From Pseudomonas helvetica (GTDB taxonomy: Bacteria > Pseudomonadota > Gammaproteobacteria > Pseudomonadales > Pseudomonadaceae), in the NCBI RefSeq assembly GCF_039908645.1, contig NZ_CP150917.1:370501-434500 (forward strand): 64,000 nt of DNA, given 5' to 3'. The notes beneath the pieces were generated by a model. The model saw only the letters and a program-made list of their open reading frames with translations. It searched no databases and had not been told where the DNA came from. Of the stretch, positions 1-8,087 are shown one piece after another; within the stretch, counting starts at the first letter, position 1; every line of letters begins with the position of its first letter. A program made the position numbers and the translations under genes.

Positions 1-1589
1 GCCTCACGGGCGCCGACTTGCAGCTCTTCAATCATCTTCTGCACTTGCTGCGCCGAGTCCTGGGTGCGATGCGCGAGGTTGCGCACTTCGTCGGCAACCA
101 CGGCGAAACCACGTCCGGCCTCACCCGCGCGCGCCGCTTCGATCGCGGCGTTGAGAGCCAGCAGGTTGGTTTGCTGGGAGATGCTGGTGATGACTTCGAG
201 AATCTGCCCGATATTCACCGTGTTGCTGTTCAGCGTTTCGATGTTGCCGCACGAGTCGCTGATTTTGGCCGACAGTTGCTGCATCGCCGCGATGGTCTTA
301 TCCACCACTTGCTGACCGTCTTCAGCCAGGCTGCGGGCGTCGCTGGAATGTTGCGAGGCGAGGGCGGCGTTCTGGGCGATTTCCTGGGCGGCGGCGCCCA
401 GCTGGTTGATCGCCGCGGCCACACTGCTGGTGCGCGAGGCCTGCTGGTCGGAATTGAACATCGACGAGTTGGACGCGCTGACTACACGCAGGGCGACTTC
501 GTTGACCTGGCCGGTGGCCGATGACACTTCGCGGATCGAAGTGTGAATACGCTCGACGAAGCGGTTGAACGAAGTGCCCAGCGCCCCGAATTCGTCCTGG
601 CCATGAATGGTCAGGCGCTTGGTCAGGTCGCCTTCACCCTCGGCGATGTCATGCATGGCGCGACCCATGGTCAGCAACGGCTGCATCAGGACGCGGATCA
701 GCATGCCGAGCAGCGTGATGATGATCACCACGGCAATCACCATGGCGATGATCGCCGAGGTGCGGAACTCACTGAGCATCGAGAATGCGGTGTCCTGGTC
801 GAGCACCAGGGCCACGTACCAGTCAGCCGACGGCACGCCGTTGACGTGGGTGAACGAGATGAACTGCGTCTTGCCGTCCACCTCGACTTCCTTCATGCCG
901 GGGCTGACCTTCGGCGCACCCGCGGGATAAGCCTCGGTGAGGCTTTTGAGCACCAGTTTGCTGTCCGGGTGAATGAGGATCTTGCCCTCGCTGCTGACGA
1001 TGAATGCGTGGCCGTGGCCGCCGAAGTTCAGCGAGTTGATGATGGTGCTGATGCTGCTCAGGTCGATGTCTGCACCGGCGACGCCGATCATCTGGTTCTG
1101 ATGCTGCACCGGGGTAGCGACGGTGATCACCAGCTTGCCTGAGGACGCAGCGATGTAGGGTTCGGTGACGATGGTCTGCTGTGCACTGTTGGCGGCTTTG
1201 TACCAGCCACGGGCACGAGGGTCGTAGTCCGCCGCGCGATTACCGGCCGGCACCGAGAACATCACGCCGTCGGCACCGCCGAAGTAGCTCAACTGAAAGT
1301 TGCTGGTGTACGCCGGCAGGCCGACCGCGCGTTTCAGGTTGTCCAGCGCCGGACCGTCGACGGCCACTTGCTGGGCCAGCGATTGCAGCAACTGGATGCG
1401 GCTTTCCAGCCAGGTCTGGATGTTGCTGGTGGTCAGGCTGCCGAGTTCCTGCATCGAGGACTCGGTGCTGTTGCGCAGGGTTTGGCGCTGACGGTAGTCG
1501 TTGAACAGAATGAAACAGGCGAACGCTACCGCGACCACAAGGGCAGCGGCGAGCAGGATCTTGTGGCTGAACTTCATGTTTCTGGTCAT
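1..1589 (-). CDS. methyl-accepting chemotaxis protein, amino-acid (dCache) type, 3' end outside window
   Basis: Inner-membrane chemoreceptor that signals through CheW/CheA. The N-terminus has a membrane segment (about residues 11-30), then a periplasmic dCache_1 ligand domain, a second membrane segment ([20 protein letters not shown]), HAMP, and a cytoplasmic signalling domain with the hairpin-tip stretch containing [20 protein letters not shown]. The ligand domain carries Tyr122, Arg127, Trp129, Tyr130 (YDPRARGWY) and a later Asp in GADID. This is the residue pattern known for amino-acid-binding PctA-like receptors, so an amino-acid ligand is likely but not shown. Translation from 1589 gives [10 protein letters not shown]; an in-frame Met at 1577 is an alternative start. 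The C-terminal part of the signalling domain lies beyond base 1. Confidence 0.93.
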   Translation of the reverse strand, partial: MTRNMKFSHKILLAAALVVAVAFACFILFNDYRQRQTLRNSTESSMQELGSLTTSNIQTWLESRIQLLQSLAQQVAVDGPALDNLKRAVGLPAYTSNFQLSYFGGADGVMFSVPAGNRAADYDPRARGWYKAANSAQQTIVTEPYIAASSGKLVITVATPVQHQNQMIGVAGADIDLSSISTIINSLNFGGHGHAFIVSSEGKILIHPDSKLVLKSLTEAYPAGAPKVSPGMKEVEVDGKTQFISFTHVNGVPSADWYVALVLDQDTAFSMLSEFRTSAIIAMVIAVVIIITLLGMLIRVLMQPLLTMGRAMHDIAEGEGDLTKRLTIHGQDEFGALGTSFNRFVERIHTSIREVSSATGQVNEVALRVVSASNSSMFNSDQQASRTSSVAAAINQLGAAAQEIAQNAALASQHSSDARSLAEDGQQVVDKTIAAMQQLSAKISDSCGNIETLNSNTVNIGQILEVITSISQQTNLLALNAAIEAARAGEAGRGFAVVADEVRNLAHRTQDSAQQVQKMIEELQVGARE

Positions 1590-1870
1590 TAAAGGCGCTA
1601 CCGCGGGAGGACTGATCAACGAGGAGCGTCAAATTGCCACAGGGCAGGCTTGGCGCTGCTTCTATGTCGACAGGGAAGCGCCAAAGATTAGGCGGGTTTG
1701 ACGAAAACCGACGAAATACCGATCAGCGCAAAAAAATGCCTGATTTTGGTGCGAAATGTCGATTTTACCCTTCAAGAAATACCCGGTACCGGTGGGAACC
1801 AGAAGGGGGTTTTCTCTTCTAAGCTTCTGGTTGGCAGCCATGCCTCCCCCTCTTTACCAGGAGTTACACC

Positions 1871-2125
1871 ATGTCGCTGCGATCTATCGCCTTGTTGTCG
1901 TTTTGCGTGCTGTTGGCTGCGTGCAGCAAGATCAACCAGGAAAACTATTCGAAACTCTCGACGGGCATGCCCAAGGCCGAGGTCGAAGCCTTGTTGGGTA
2001 AACCTGCCGATTGTTCAGGCGCGTTGGGCATGTCCAGCTGTACCTGGGGCGACAAGAACAGCTTTATCAGCGTGCAGTACGCCGGTGACAAAGTGCTGAT
2101 GTTTTCCGGGCAAGGCCTGAAGTAA
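1871..2125 (+). CDS. small lipoprotein, SmpA/OmlA (BamE)-like fold
   Basis: Predicted 84-residue lipoprotein. It has a short signal peptide ending in a lipobox (LLAAC, Cys18) and a compact domain with the pattern YSKLSTGMPKAEVEALLGKP, which resembles the helix-turn start of the SmpA/OmlA/BLIP-like families. No enzymatic residues are apparent, and two cysteines (in DCSG and SSCTW) could form a disulfide. It lies 31 bp before the lipocalin gene on the same strand, so the two may share a transcript. The specific role is unknown; an envelope location is inferred from the lipobox. Confidence 0.8.
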   Translation: MSLRSIALLSFCVLLAACSKINQENYSKLSTGMPKAEVEALLGKPADCSGALGMSSCTWGDKNSFISVQYAGDKVLMFSGQGLK

Positions 2126-2156
2126 ACCGGGGCCAAACGCCCTCGGGAGAAAAATA

Positions 2157-2726
2157 ATGATGCGGTTAGTAATAGTTCTTTTGGCCGGTCTGTTGTTGGC
2201 CGGCTGCGCCACTTCTGGCGATGATGCGCTCGCGCCGAAAACGGTCAATAGCGTCAACCTCAAGCGTTACCAGGGTAAATGGTACGAGTTGGCGCGCATG
2301 CCGATGTACTTCCAGCGTAACTGCGCGCAATCCGAAGCCCATTACACCCTCAAGACCGATGGCGACATGGAAGTGTTGAACCGTTGCCTGACCCCAGAGT
2401 GGAAATGGGAAGAGGCCAAGGGCACGGCAACGCCGCAGATTCCCGGCAAGAACGACAAGCTGTGGGTGAATTTCGATAACTGGTTTACCCGGTTGTTGCC
2501 AGGCATGAGCAAGGGTAATTACTGGGTGCTGTATGTCAGCGATGACTACCAGACCGCGATAGTCGGTAGCCCCAATCGGCGCAACCTGTGGCTGCTGTCA
2601 CGCAAGCCGGAAGTCAACGCCGATACCCGCGAGGAACTGCTGAGCAGGGCGCGTCAGCAGGGTTACGACACCACACGCCTGATCTGGCGGGTGTCGGACA
2701 CCAAAATGGCCCAGACCTCTAAATAA
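2157..2726 (+). CDS. blc: outer-membrane lipocalin lipoprotein Blc
   Basis: Bacterial lipocalin of 189 residues. The signal peptide ends in a lipobox (LLAGC, Cys17), so it should be lipid-anchored. The family signature GKWYELARMP is at about residues 40-49, followed by the NYWVLYVSDDY and LWLLSRKPEV strands usual for Blc. The family binds fatty acids or lysophospholipids and is tied to envelope stress; the ligand here is inferred. Translation starts at the first of two adjacent Met codons after a GGGAG-type ribosome site. It is followed by a REP pair and then the convergent hutF gene. Confidence 0.92.
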   Translation: MMRLVIVLLAGLLLAGCATSGDDALAPKTVNSVNLKRYQGKWYELARMPMYFQRNCAQSEAHYTLKTDGDMEVLNRCLTPEWKWEEAKGTATPQIPGKNDKLWVNFDNWFTRLLPGMSKGNYWVLYVSDDYQTAIVGSPNRRNLWLLSRKPEVNADTREELLSRARQQGYDTTRLIWRVSDTKMAQTSK

Positions 2727-2746
2727 GCGGCGTGCGGTTGGACTCC

Positions 2747-2875
2747 GTGGCGAGGGAGCTTGCTCCCGCTCGGCTGCGCAGCAGTCGTCACTCAGCTGAT
2801 GAGATCTTTCTGAAAGAGCTCATTTGCTGATTTGGGGTCGCTTCGCAACCCAGCGCGAGCAAGCTCCCTCGCCAC
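2747..2875. repeat. inverted REP pair (GTGGCGAGGGAGCTTGCTCC family)
   Basis: Two 19-20-base copies of the same motif in inverted orientation at the ends, with about 90 bp between them that include the smaller pair GCTGCGCAGCAG / GGTCGCTTCGCAACC. It separates the convergent blc and hutF genes. The same family recurs at 5729, 16704, 26181, 30226, 46469 and 49212. Confidence 0.9.
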
Positions 2876-2886
2876 AGAAGCGGTGA

Positions 2887-4251
2887 TCAGCCCAACAGCT
2901 CGCGCAGTACTTGGGTGAACGCCCGGTTACTGTCTTCTTCGCCAGCGTGATGCCCGTCGCGTACCACCCACTTGCCATTCACCAGCACGTCACGCACCTG
3001 GCGGTCGCCACCAGCAAACAGCCAACGGTTCAGAATCCCGTCGCCACTGGCGGTTGCCAGGTAAGGGTCGTTGCCGTCGAGCACCAGCCAGTCAGCGCGT
3101 TTGCCGACTTCCAATGCGCCAATCGGCTGGCCCAGCGCCTGTGCGCCACCGTCGAGTGCGGCGTCGTACAGGGTGCGCCCGACCATCGGCTGATCGGCGC
3201 CATACAAGCGGTTACGTCGCTGATCGCGCAGGCGCTGGCCGTATTCCAGCCAGCGCAGTTCTTCCACCACACTCAGCGACACATGGCTGTCCGAGCCAAT
3301 GCCCATGCGCCCGCCTTGGGCGAGGAAGTCCACGGCCGGGAAAATCCCGTCGCCCAGGTTAGCTTCCGTGGTCAGGCACAGGCCGGCGATGGCGCGACTC
3401 TTGGCCATCAGGCTGACTTCTTCCGGGTTGGCGTGGGTCGCGTGGACCAGGCACCAGCGCTGATCGACGTCGGTATTTTCATACAGCCATTGCAGCGGAC
3501 GGCGACCACTCCAGGTCAGGCAGTCGTCGACTTCCTTTTGTTGCTCGGCGATGTGGATGTGCACCGGGCAGTGCTTGTCGCTGGCTGCCAGCACTTCGCT
3601 GATTTGCTGCGGGGTCACGGCACGCAACGAGTGGAAGCACAGGCCCAGTTGTTGCGCCGGTTGCTGCGCCAGCAGCGGCTGCAAGCGGGCTTGTAGCTTC
3701 AGGTAGTTTTCAGTGCTGTTGATGAAGCGTCGCTGGCCTTCATTGGGCGCCAGGCCACCGAAACCGGAGTGGCTGTAGAGTACAGGCAGCAAGGTCAGGC
3801 CGATGCCGGAGGCGCTGGCGGCCTGACTGATTTGCAACGACAGTTCGGCCGGGTCCGCGTACGGATGGCCGTTGTGGTCGTGGTGCACGTAATGAAATTC
3901 GGCGACCGAGGTGTAACCGGCCTTGAGCATTTCGATGTAGAGCTGACGGGCGATGATCCCGAGTTGTTCCGGACTGATTTTTCCGACGAGGCGATACATC
4001 AGATCGCGCCAGGTCCAGAAACTGTCGTTCGGATTACCCGCTACTTCGGCCAGTCCGGCCATCGCCCGCTGGAAGGCGTGGGAGTGCAGATTCGGCATGC
4101 CCGGCAGCAGCGGACCGCTCAGCCGTTCGGCGCCTTCAGCGCTGGCATCGGCCTGGATGTGGGTCAGCAGGCCATCGGCACTGACCTCAAGACGTACATT
4201 GTTGGCCCATCCACTAGGCAAAAGCGCGCGTTCGGCAAAGAAGGCGGACAT
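2887..4251 (-). CDS. hutF: formimidoylglutamate deiminase HutF
   Basis: Amidohydrolase that converts N-formimino-L-glutamate to N-formyl-L-glutamate and ammonia in the five-step histidine pathway; HutG completes that branch. The 454-residue length is normal. Metal-site motifs of the superfamily are visible: NLHSHAFQRAMAG (about residues 54-66), the histidine of VHIHIAEQ and the Asp of GIGSDSHVSLS. It is divergent from hutC, and a HutC operator lies 27 bp upstream of its ATG. The presence of HutF rather than formiminoglutamase fits hutG being a deformylase. Confidence 0.96.
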   Translation of the reverse strand: MSAFFAERALLPSGWANNVRLEVSADGLLTHIQADASAEGAERLSGPLLPGMPNLHSHAFQRAMAGLAEVAGNPNDSFWTWRDLMYRLVGKISPEQLGIIARQLYIEMLKAGYTSVAEFHYVHHDHNGHPYADPAELSLQISQAASASGIGLTLLPVLYSHSGFGGLAPNEGQRRFINSTENYLKLQARLQPLLAQQPAQQLGLCFHSLRAVTPQQISEVLAASDKHCPVHIHIAEQQKEVDDCLTWSGRRPLQWLYENTDVDQRWCLVHATHANPEEVSLMAKSRAIAGLCLTTEANLGDGIFPAVDFLAQGGRMGIGSDSHVSLSVVEELRWLEYGQRLRDQRRNRLYGADQPMVGRTLYDAALDGGAQALGQPIGALEVGKRADWLVLDGNDPYLATASGDGILNRWLFAGGDRQVRDVLVNGKWVVRDGHHAGEEDSNRAFTQVLRELLG

Positions 4252-4277
4252 GGTTCAGTACCCCATCGTGTGTTATT

Positions 4278-4287
4278 TGTATATACA
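4278..4287. promoter_or_regulatory. HutC operator in the hutF/hutC divergent promoter
   Basis: TGTATATACA, a perfect match to the TGTA-N2-TACA HutC site described in fluorescent pseudomonads, followed at once by a partial second copy (TATACA). Its position between hutF and hutC fits autoregulation of hutC and repression of hutF. I assign it by consensus and context. Confidence 0.8.
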
Positions 4288-4357
4288 TATACAGACGTTT
4301 GCCTGCTCGGTAAACTCCGGCAAGCTAGCGACTTTCATCAACGAACAAGGATTTCCT

Positions 4358-5107
4358 GTGCCGACTCCGCCTGTAGTTTCACCGCTGAGTGCCAATCTGG
4401 GCGACAGTCCGGCGCCCTTGTACGCTCGCGTCAAACAGATGATCACCCAGCAAATCGACAGTGGAAACTGGCCGCCGCATTACCGCGTGCCGTCGGAAAG
4501 CGAGCTGGTCAGTCAGTTGGGTTTCAGCCGCATGACCATCAATCGCGCCCTGCGCGAGATGACGGCTGACGGCCTGTTGGTGCGCATGCAAGGCGTCGGG
4601 ACCTTTGTCGCCGAACCCAAGAGCCAGTCCGCGTTGTTCGAAGTGCATAACATTGCCGACGAAATCGCCTCCCGTGGCCATCGCCACACGTGCAAGGTGA
4701 TTACTCTGGAAGAAGAGGCCGCCGGTTCCGAGCGCGCCCTGGCACTGGACATGCGTGAAGGCCAAAAGGTCTTCCACTCGCTGATCGTGCATTTCGAGAA
4801 CGATATTCCCGTGCAAATCGAGGACCGTTTCGTCAATGCCCTGGTCGCGCCGGAATACCTCAAGCAAGACTTCACCCTGCAAACGCCTTATGCCTATCTG
4901 AATCAGGTCGCGCCATTGACCGAAGGCGAGCACGTGGTCGAGGCGATTCTTGCCGAGCCTTCCGAATGCAAATTGCTGCAGATCGAAAAAGGCGAGCCAT
5001 GCCTGCTGATCCGTCGTCGGACCTGGTCCGGACGTCAGCCAGTGACGGCCGCTCGTCTGATTCATCCCGGTTCCCGCCATCGTCTGGAAGGGCGGTTCCA
5101 CAAATAA
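4358..5107 (+). CDS. hutC: histidine-utilization repressor HutC (GntR family)
   Basis: GntR/HutC-family transcription repressor of 249 residues; urocanate is the established inducer in the family. An N-terminal winged helix is visible (PLYARVKQMI, YRVPSESELVSQLGFSRMTI, GVGTFVAEP), followed by a UTRA ligand domain. The reading frame stays open about 400 bp further upstream, but the GTG at 4358 follows an AAGG ribosome site and gives the normal family length, so I chose it. It overlaps nothing and is followed 24 bp later by hutD. It probably binds the operators at 4278 and 6088. Confidence 0.95.
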   Translation: MPTPPVVSPLSANLGDSPAPLYARVKQMITQQIDSGNWPPHYRVPSESELVSQLGFSRMTINRALREMTADGLLVRMQGVGTFVAEPKSQSALFEVHNIADEIASRGHRHTCKVITLEEEAAGSERALALDMREGQKVFHSLIVHFENDIPVQIEDRFVNALVAPEYLKQDFTLQTPYAYLNQVAPLTEGEHVVEAILAEPSECKLLQIEKGEPCLLIRRRTWSGRQPVTAARLIHPGSRHRLEGRFHK

Positions 5108-5131
5108 AGAGCCATCAATAAAGAGACATAA

Positions 5132-5704
5132 ATGGGCCAGTTGAACGTTTTGCGCGCGGCCAATTATCCGCGCATGCCGTGGAAAAACGGCGGCGGCAGC
5201 ACCGAAGAAATCACCCGCGATGCAGGCACCGGCCTGGATGGCTTTGGCTGGCGCCTGTCGATTGCCGATATCGGTGAGTCGGGCGGGTTCTCGACCTTTG
5301 CAGGCTACGAGCGGGTCATCACCGTGCTGCAGGGTGAAGGCATGACCTTGACGGTCGACGGCCAGAACACGCGGCCCCTGTTACCACTGGACCCGTTTGC
5401 GTTCAGCGGCGAAAGCCATGTTTCCTGCACCCTGCTTGGCGGTGCGATCCGCGACTTCAACCTGATTTATGCGCCGAATCGCTACCAGGCGCGGTTGCAG
5501 TGGCTGGCGGGCGAGCAACGGTTTTTCAGTTCTGCCGGAACGCTGCTGGTTTTCAGCGTGGCTGATGCGCTTGAAGTTCGAATCAATGGCAGTGCGGCCC
5601 AAGTGCTGGGTCGTCATGATTGTCTGCAACTGGGCGGTAACACTGGGCTGCTGGATGTTTCCGTCAATGGCCAGTGCTGCGTGATTGAACTGACAGCACT
5701 CTGA
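5132..5704 (+). CDS. hutD: HutD family protein
   Basis: Cupin-like HutD protein, 190 residues. The characteristic start is present (NYPRMPWKNGGGSTEEI), as are the later strands GFGWRLSIADI and GGAIRDFNLIY. In P. fluorescens HutD is not a pathway enzyme; it has been proposed to limit hut expression, possibly through urocanate binding. Its position directly downstream of hutC suggests co-transcription. A hairpin terminator overlaps its stop codon, so hutCD looks like its own unit, separate from hutU. Confidence 0.93.
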   Translation: MGQLNVLRAANYPRMPWKNGGGSTEEITRDAGTGLDGFGWRLSIADIGESGGFSTFAGYERVITVLQGEGMTLTVDGQNTRPLLPLDPFAFSGESHVSCTLLGGAIRDFNLIYAPNRYQARLQWLAGEQRFFSSAGTLLVFSVADALEVRINGSAAQVLGRHDCLQLGGNTGLLDVSVNGQCCVIELTAL

Positions 5705-5727
5705 GCTCCCTATTCCGGGAGCTTTTC
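5704..5727 (+). terminator. intrinsic terminator of hutCD
   Basis: AGCTCCC, six-base loop, GGGAGCT, then TTTTC. The stem starts at the last base of the hutD stop codon. Confidence 0.7.
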
Positions 5728-5728
5728 T

Positions 5729-5869
5729 GTGGTGAGGGGGCTTGCCCCCGCTGGGTGGCGAAGCCGCCCCAATGGCTGCATGCCTACCCTGTCCCCTGTA
5801 TTGAATCTCCGATTCTGCGACTGCTACGCCCGAGCGCGGACCGGTCGACGGGGCAAGCTCCCTCGCCAC
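5729..5869. repeat. inverted REP pair (GTGGYGAGGG family)
   Basis: Left copy GTGGTGAGGGGGCTTGCCCC and right copy GGGGCAAGCTCCCTCGCCAC (inverted), with a GGTGGCGAAGCCGCC inner hairpin. It lies between the hutD terminator and the hutU promoter region. Bases 5870-6066 beyond it show no gene and probably hold activator sites. Confidence 0.88.
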
Positions 5870-6066
5870 AAAAACCAACCTCCAGCGTTTCCCTGTGCGC
5901 ACCAGTTTTGTTACCGAACGCCCCAGCGTGACGCAAAACCGCGCTCAGGTAACAACTGTCACTCCTCGAAAAAAACCTTCCCCCAAAAATATCGACAGCC
6001 GCAAAACCCTTGTCCCAAGGGCTTTTCAGCCAGGTTCAGCACTTTGTTGAAGCGCCATCCAGAAAG

Positions 6067-6083
6067 TTGGCCGCTTGATTGCA
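6067..6083 (+). promoter_or_regulatory. sigma54-type (-24/-12) promoter of the hutU operon
   Basis: TTGGCCGCTTGATTGCA matches the -24 (TTGGC) and -12 (TTGCA) elements with exact GG-N10-GC spacing. Established work on P. fluorescens shows hutU transcription depends on sigma54 with CbrB or NtrC activation, which fits. The expected start site, about 12 bases downstream of the -12 element, falls inside the HutC operator at 6088-6101. Confidence 0.72.
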
Positions 6084-6087
6084 TATG

Positions 6088-6101
6088 CTTGTATGTACAA
6101 G
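6088..6101. promoter_or_regulatory. HutC operator at the hutU promoter
   Basis: CTTGTATGTACAAG contains TGTA-TG-TACA and is palindromic except for the two central bases. It sits over the predicted transcription start of the hutU operon, so bound HutC would block initiation. Confidence 0.82.
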
Positions 6102-6232
6102 TAAAGACGTATGCGTATGAGTCACGAAGACTCGACCATCGTCCACTGATTCGCCGGTGTGCACCATCTGCACATTGGCTTGCTCGCCCACTGCCTGGGC
6201 TGGTTTGGATTGATTGCTGAGGAGCTTTTTTC

Positions 6233-7936
6233 GTGACTGACAATACCCAGAAACCGACCCCCGTTACTTTTACTAAGCACCGTGACGTTGAAATCCGTGC
6301 TGCTCGCGGCAACAAGCTGACCGCCAAAAGCTGGCTGACCGAAGCGCCGCTGCGCATGTTGATGAACAACCTCGACCCGGAAGTTGCCGAGAACCCTAAA
6401 GAACTGGTGGTTTACGGCGGTATCGGTCGCGCGGCGCGTAACTGGGAATGCTACGACAAGATCGTCGAGAGCCTGACCAACCTGAATGACGACGAAACCC
6501 TGCTGGTGCAATCCGGCAAGCCAGTCGGCGTCTTCAAGACTCACAGCAACGCCCCACGCGTGCTGATCGCCAACTCCAACCTGGTGCCACACTGGGCGAG
6601 CTGGGAGCACTTCAACGAACTCGACGCCAAAGGCCTGGCCATGTACGGCCAGATGACTGCCGGCAGCTGGATCTACATCGGCAGCCAGGGCATCGTTCAA
6701 GGCACCTACGAAACCTTCGTTGAAGCCGGTCGCCAGCACTACAACGACAACCTCACCGGTCGCTGGGTCCTGACCGCCGGTCTGGGCGGCATGGGTGGCG
6801 CTCAACCACTGGCCGCGACCCTGGCCGGCGCGTGCTCGCTGAACATCGAATGCCAACAAGTGAGCATCGATTTCCGCCTGAAAAGCCGTTATGTCGACGA
6901 GCAGGCCAAAGACCTCGACGACGCGCTGGCGCGCATCGCCAAATACACCAAAGAAGGCAAAGCGATTTCCATCGCCCTGCTGGGTAACGCGGCAGAAATC
7001 CTGCCGGAATTGGTCCGTCGCGGCGTGCGTCCGGACATGGTCACCGACCAGACCAGCGCCCACGATCCGCTCAACGGTTACCTGCCAGCCGGTTGGACCT
7101 GGGAAGAGTACCGCGCTCGCGCCAAGACCGAGCCGGCTGCTGTGATCAAAGCCGCCAAGCAATCGATGGCCGTGCACGTCAAAGCGATGCTCGACTTCCA
7201 GAAGCAAGGCATCCCGACGTTCGACTACGGCAACAACATCCGTCAGATGGCGCAAGAAGAAGGCGTCGAGAACGCATTCGACTTCCCGGGTTTCGTACCG
7301 GCCTACATCCGTCCGCTGTTCTGCCGCGGTATCGGTCCGTTCCGTTGGGCTGCACTGTCGGGCAACGCTGAAGACATCTACAAAACCGACGCCAAGGTCA
7401 AAGAACTGATCCCGGACGACGCCCACCTGCACAACTGGCTGGACATGGCGCGCGAGCGCATCAGCTTCCAGGGTCTGCCGGCACGTATCTGCTGGGTGGG
7501 TCTGGGTCTGCGCGCCAAGCTGGGCCTGGCGTTCAACGAAATGGTCCGCAGCGGCGAGCTGTCGGCACCGATCGTGATCGGCCGCGACCACCTGGACTCC
7601 GGTTCGGTGGCAAGTCCTAACCGCGAAACCGAATCCATGCAGGACGGTTCCGATGCCGTGTCCGACTGGCCACTGCTCAACGCTCTGCTGAACACCGCGA
7701 GCGGCGCGACCTGGGTTTCCCTGCACCACGGCGGCGGCGTCGGCATGGGCTTCTCCCAGCACTCGGGCATGGTGATTGTCTGCGACGGTACTGACGAAGC
7801 GGCCGAGCGAATCGCTCGCGTGCTGCACAACGACCCGGCCACCGGCGTTATGCGTCACGCCGATGCCGGTTACCAGATCGCTATCGACTGTGCCAAGGAG
7901 CAGGGCCTGAACCTGCCGATGATCACCGGTAAATAA
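6233..7936 (+). CDS. hutU: urocanate hydratase (urocanase)
   Basis: NAD+-dependent enzyme that converts urocanate to 4-imidazolone-5-propionate. Full length at 567 residues. Visible motifs include the nucleotide-binding glycine stretch [12 protein letters not shown] (about residues 182-193), [15 protein letters not shown], and a Cys at about 420 in LPARICWVG that I take to be the conserved active-site-region cysteine. Near the C-terminus it has the usual [16 protein letters not shown]. The GTG start at 6233 follows GAGGAG. It is the first gene after the sigma54 promoter and HutC operator, with an unusually long untranslated leader of about 140 bases. Confidence 0.97.
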   Translation: MTDNTQKPTPVTFTKHRDVEIRAARGNKLTAKSWLTEAPLRMLMNNLDPEVAENPKELVVYGGIGRAARNWECYDKIVESLTNLNDDETLLVQSGKPVGVFKTHSNAPRVLIANSNLVPHWASWEHFNELDAKGLAMYGQMTAGSWIYIGSQGIVQGTYETFVEAGRQHYNDNLTGRWVLTAGLGGMGGAQPLAATLAGACSLNIECQQVSIDFRLKSRYVDEQAKDLDDALARIAKYTKEGKAISIALLGNAAEILPELVRRGVRPDMVTDQTSAHDPLNGYLPAGWTWEEYRARAKTEPAAVIKAAKQSMAVHVKAMLDFQKQGIPTFDYGNNIRQMAQEEGVENAFDFPGFVPAYIRPLFCRGIGPFRWAALSGNAEDIYKTDAKVKELIPDDAHLHNWLDMARERISFQGLPARICWVGLGLRAKLGLAFNEMVRSGELSAPIVIGRDHLDSGSVASPNRETESMQDGSDAVSDWPLLNALLNTASGATWVSLHHGGGVGMGFSQHSGMVIVCDGTDEAAERIARVLHNDPATGVMRHADAGYQIAIDCAKEQGLNLPMITGK

Positions 7937-7961
7937 AAAACGGGCCTCGGCCTGATGCGAA

Positions 7962-8047
7962 CCTGTAGGAGTAAAGCTTGCTCGCGATGAACGATGACGC
8001 GGTGTGTCAGGTACATCGCCATCGCGAGCAAGCTCAGCTCCTACAGG
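7962..8047. repeat. inverted REP pair (CCTGTAGGAG family)
   Basis: Second repeat family: CCTGTAGGAGTAAAGCTTGC at the left and its near-inverse ending in CTCCTACAGG at the right, about 86 bp in all. It lies inside the presumed hut transcript between hutU and the urocanate permease gene and could act on mRNA stability. Other members: 28072, 36857, 41906, 44343. Confidence 0.88.
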
Positions 8048-8087
8048 GACAGATTGAATTCCACGAACAATCCAAAGAGGTTGACCC

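Noticed and set aside
4310..4345. Possible sigma54 promoter for hutF (GG-N10-GC on the minus strand)
   Set aside because: Only the two dinucleotides match; the flanking TGGC and TTGC bases do not.
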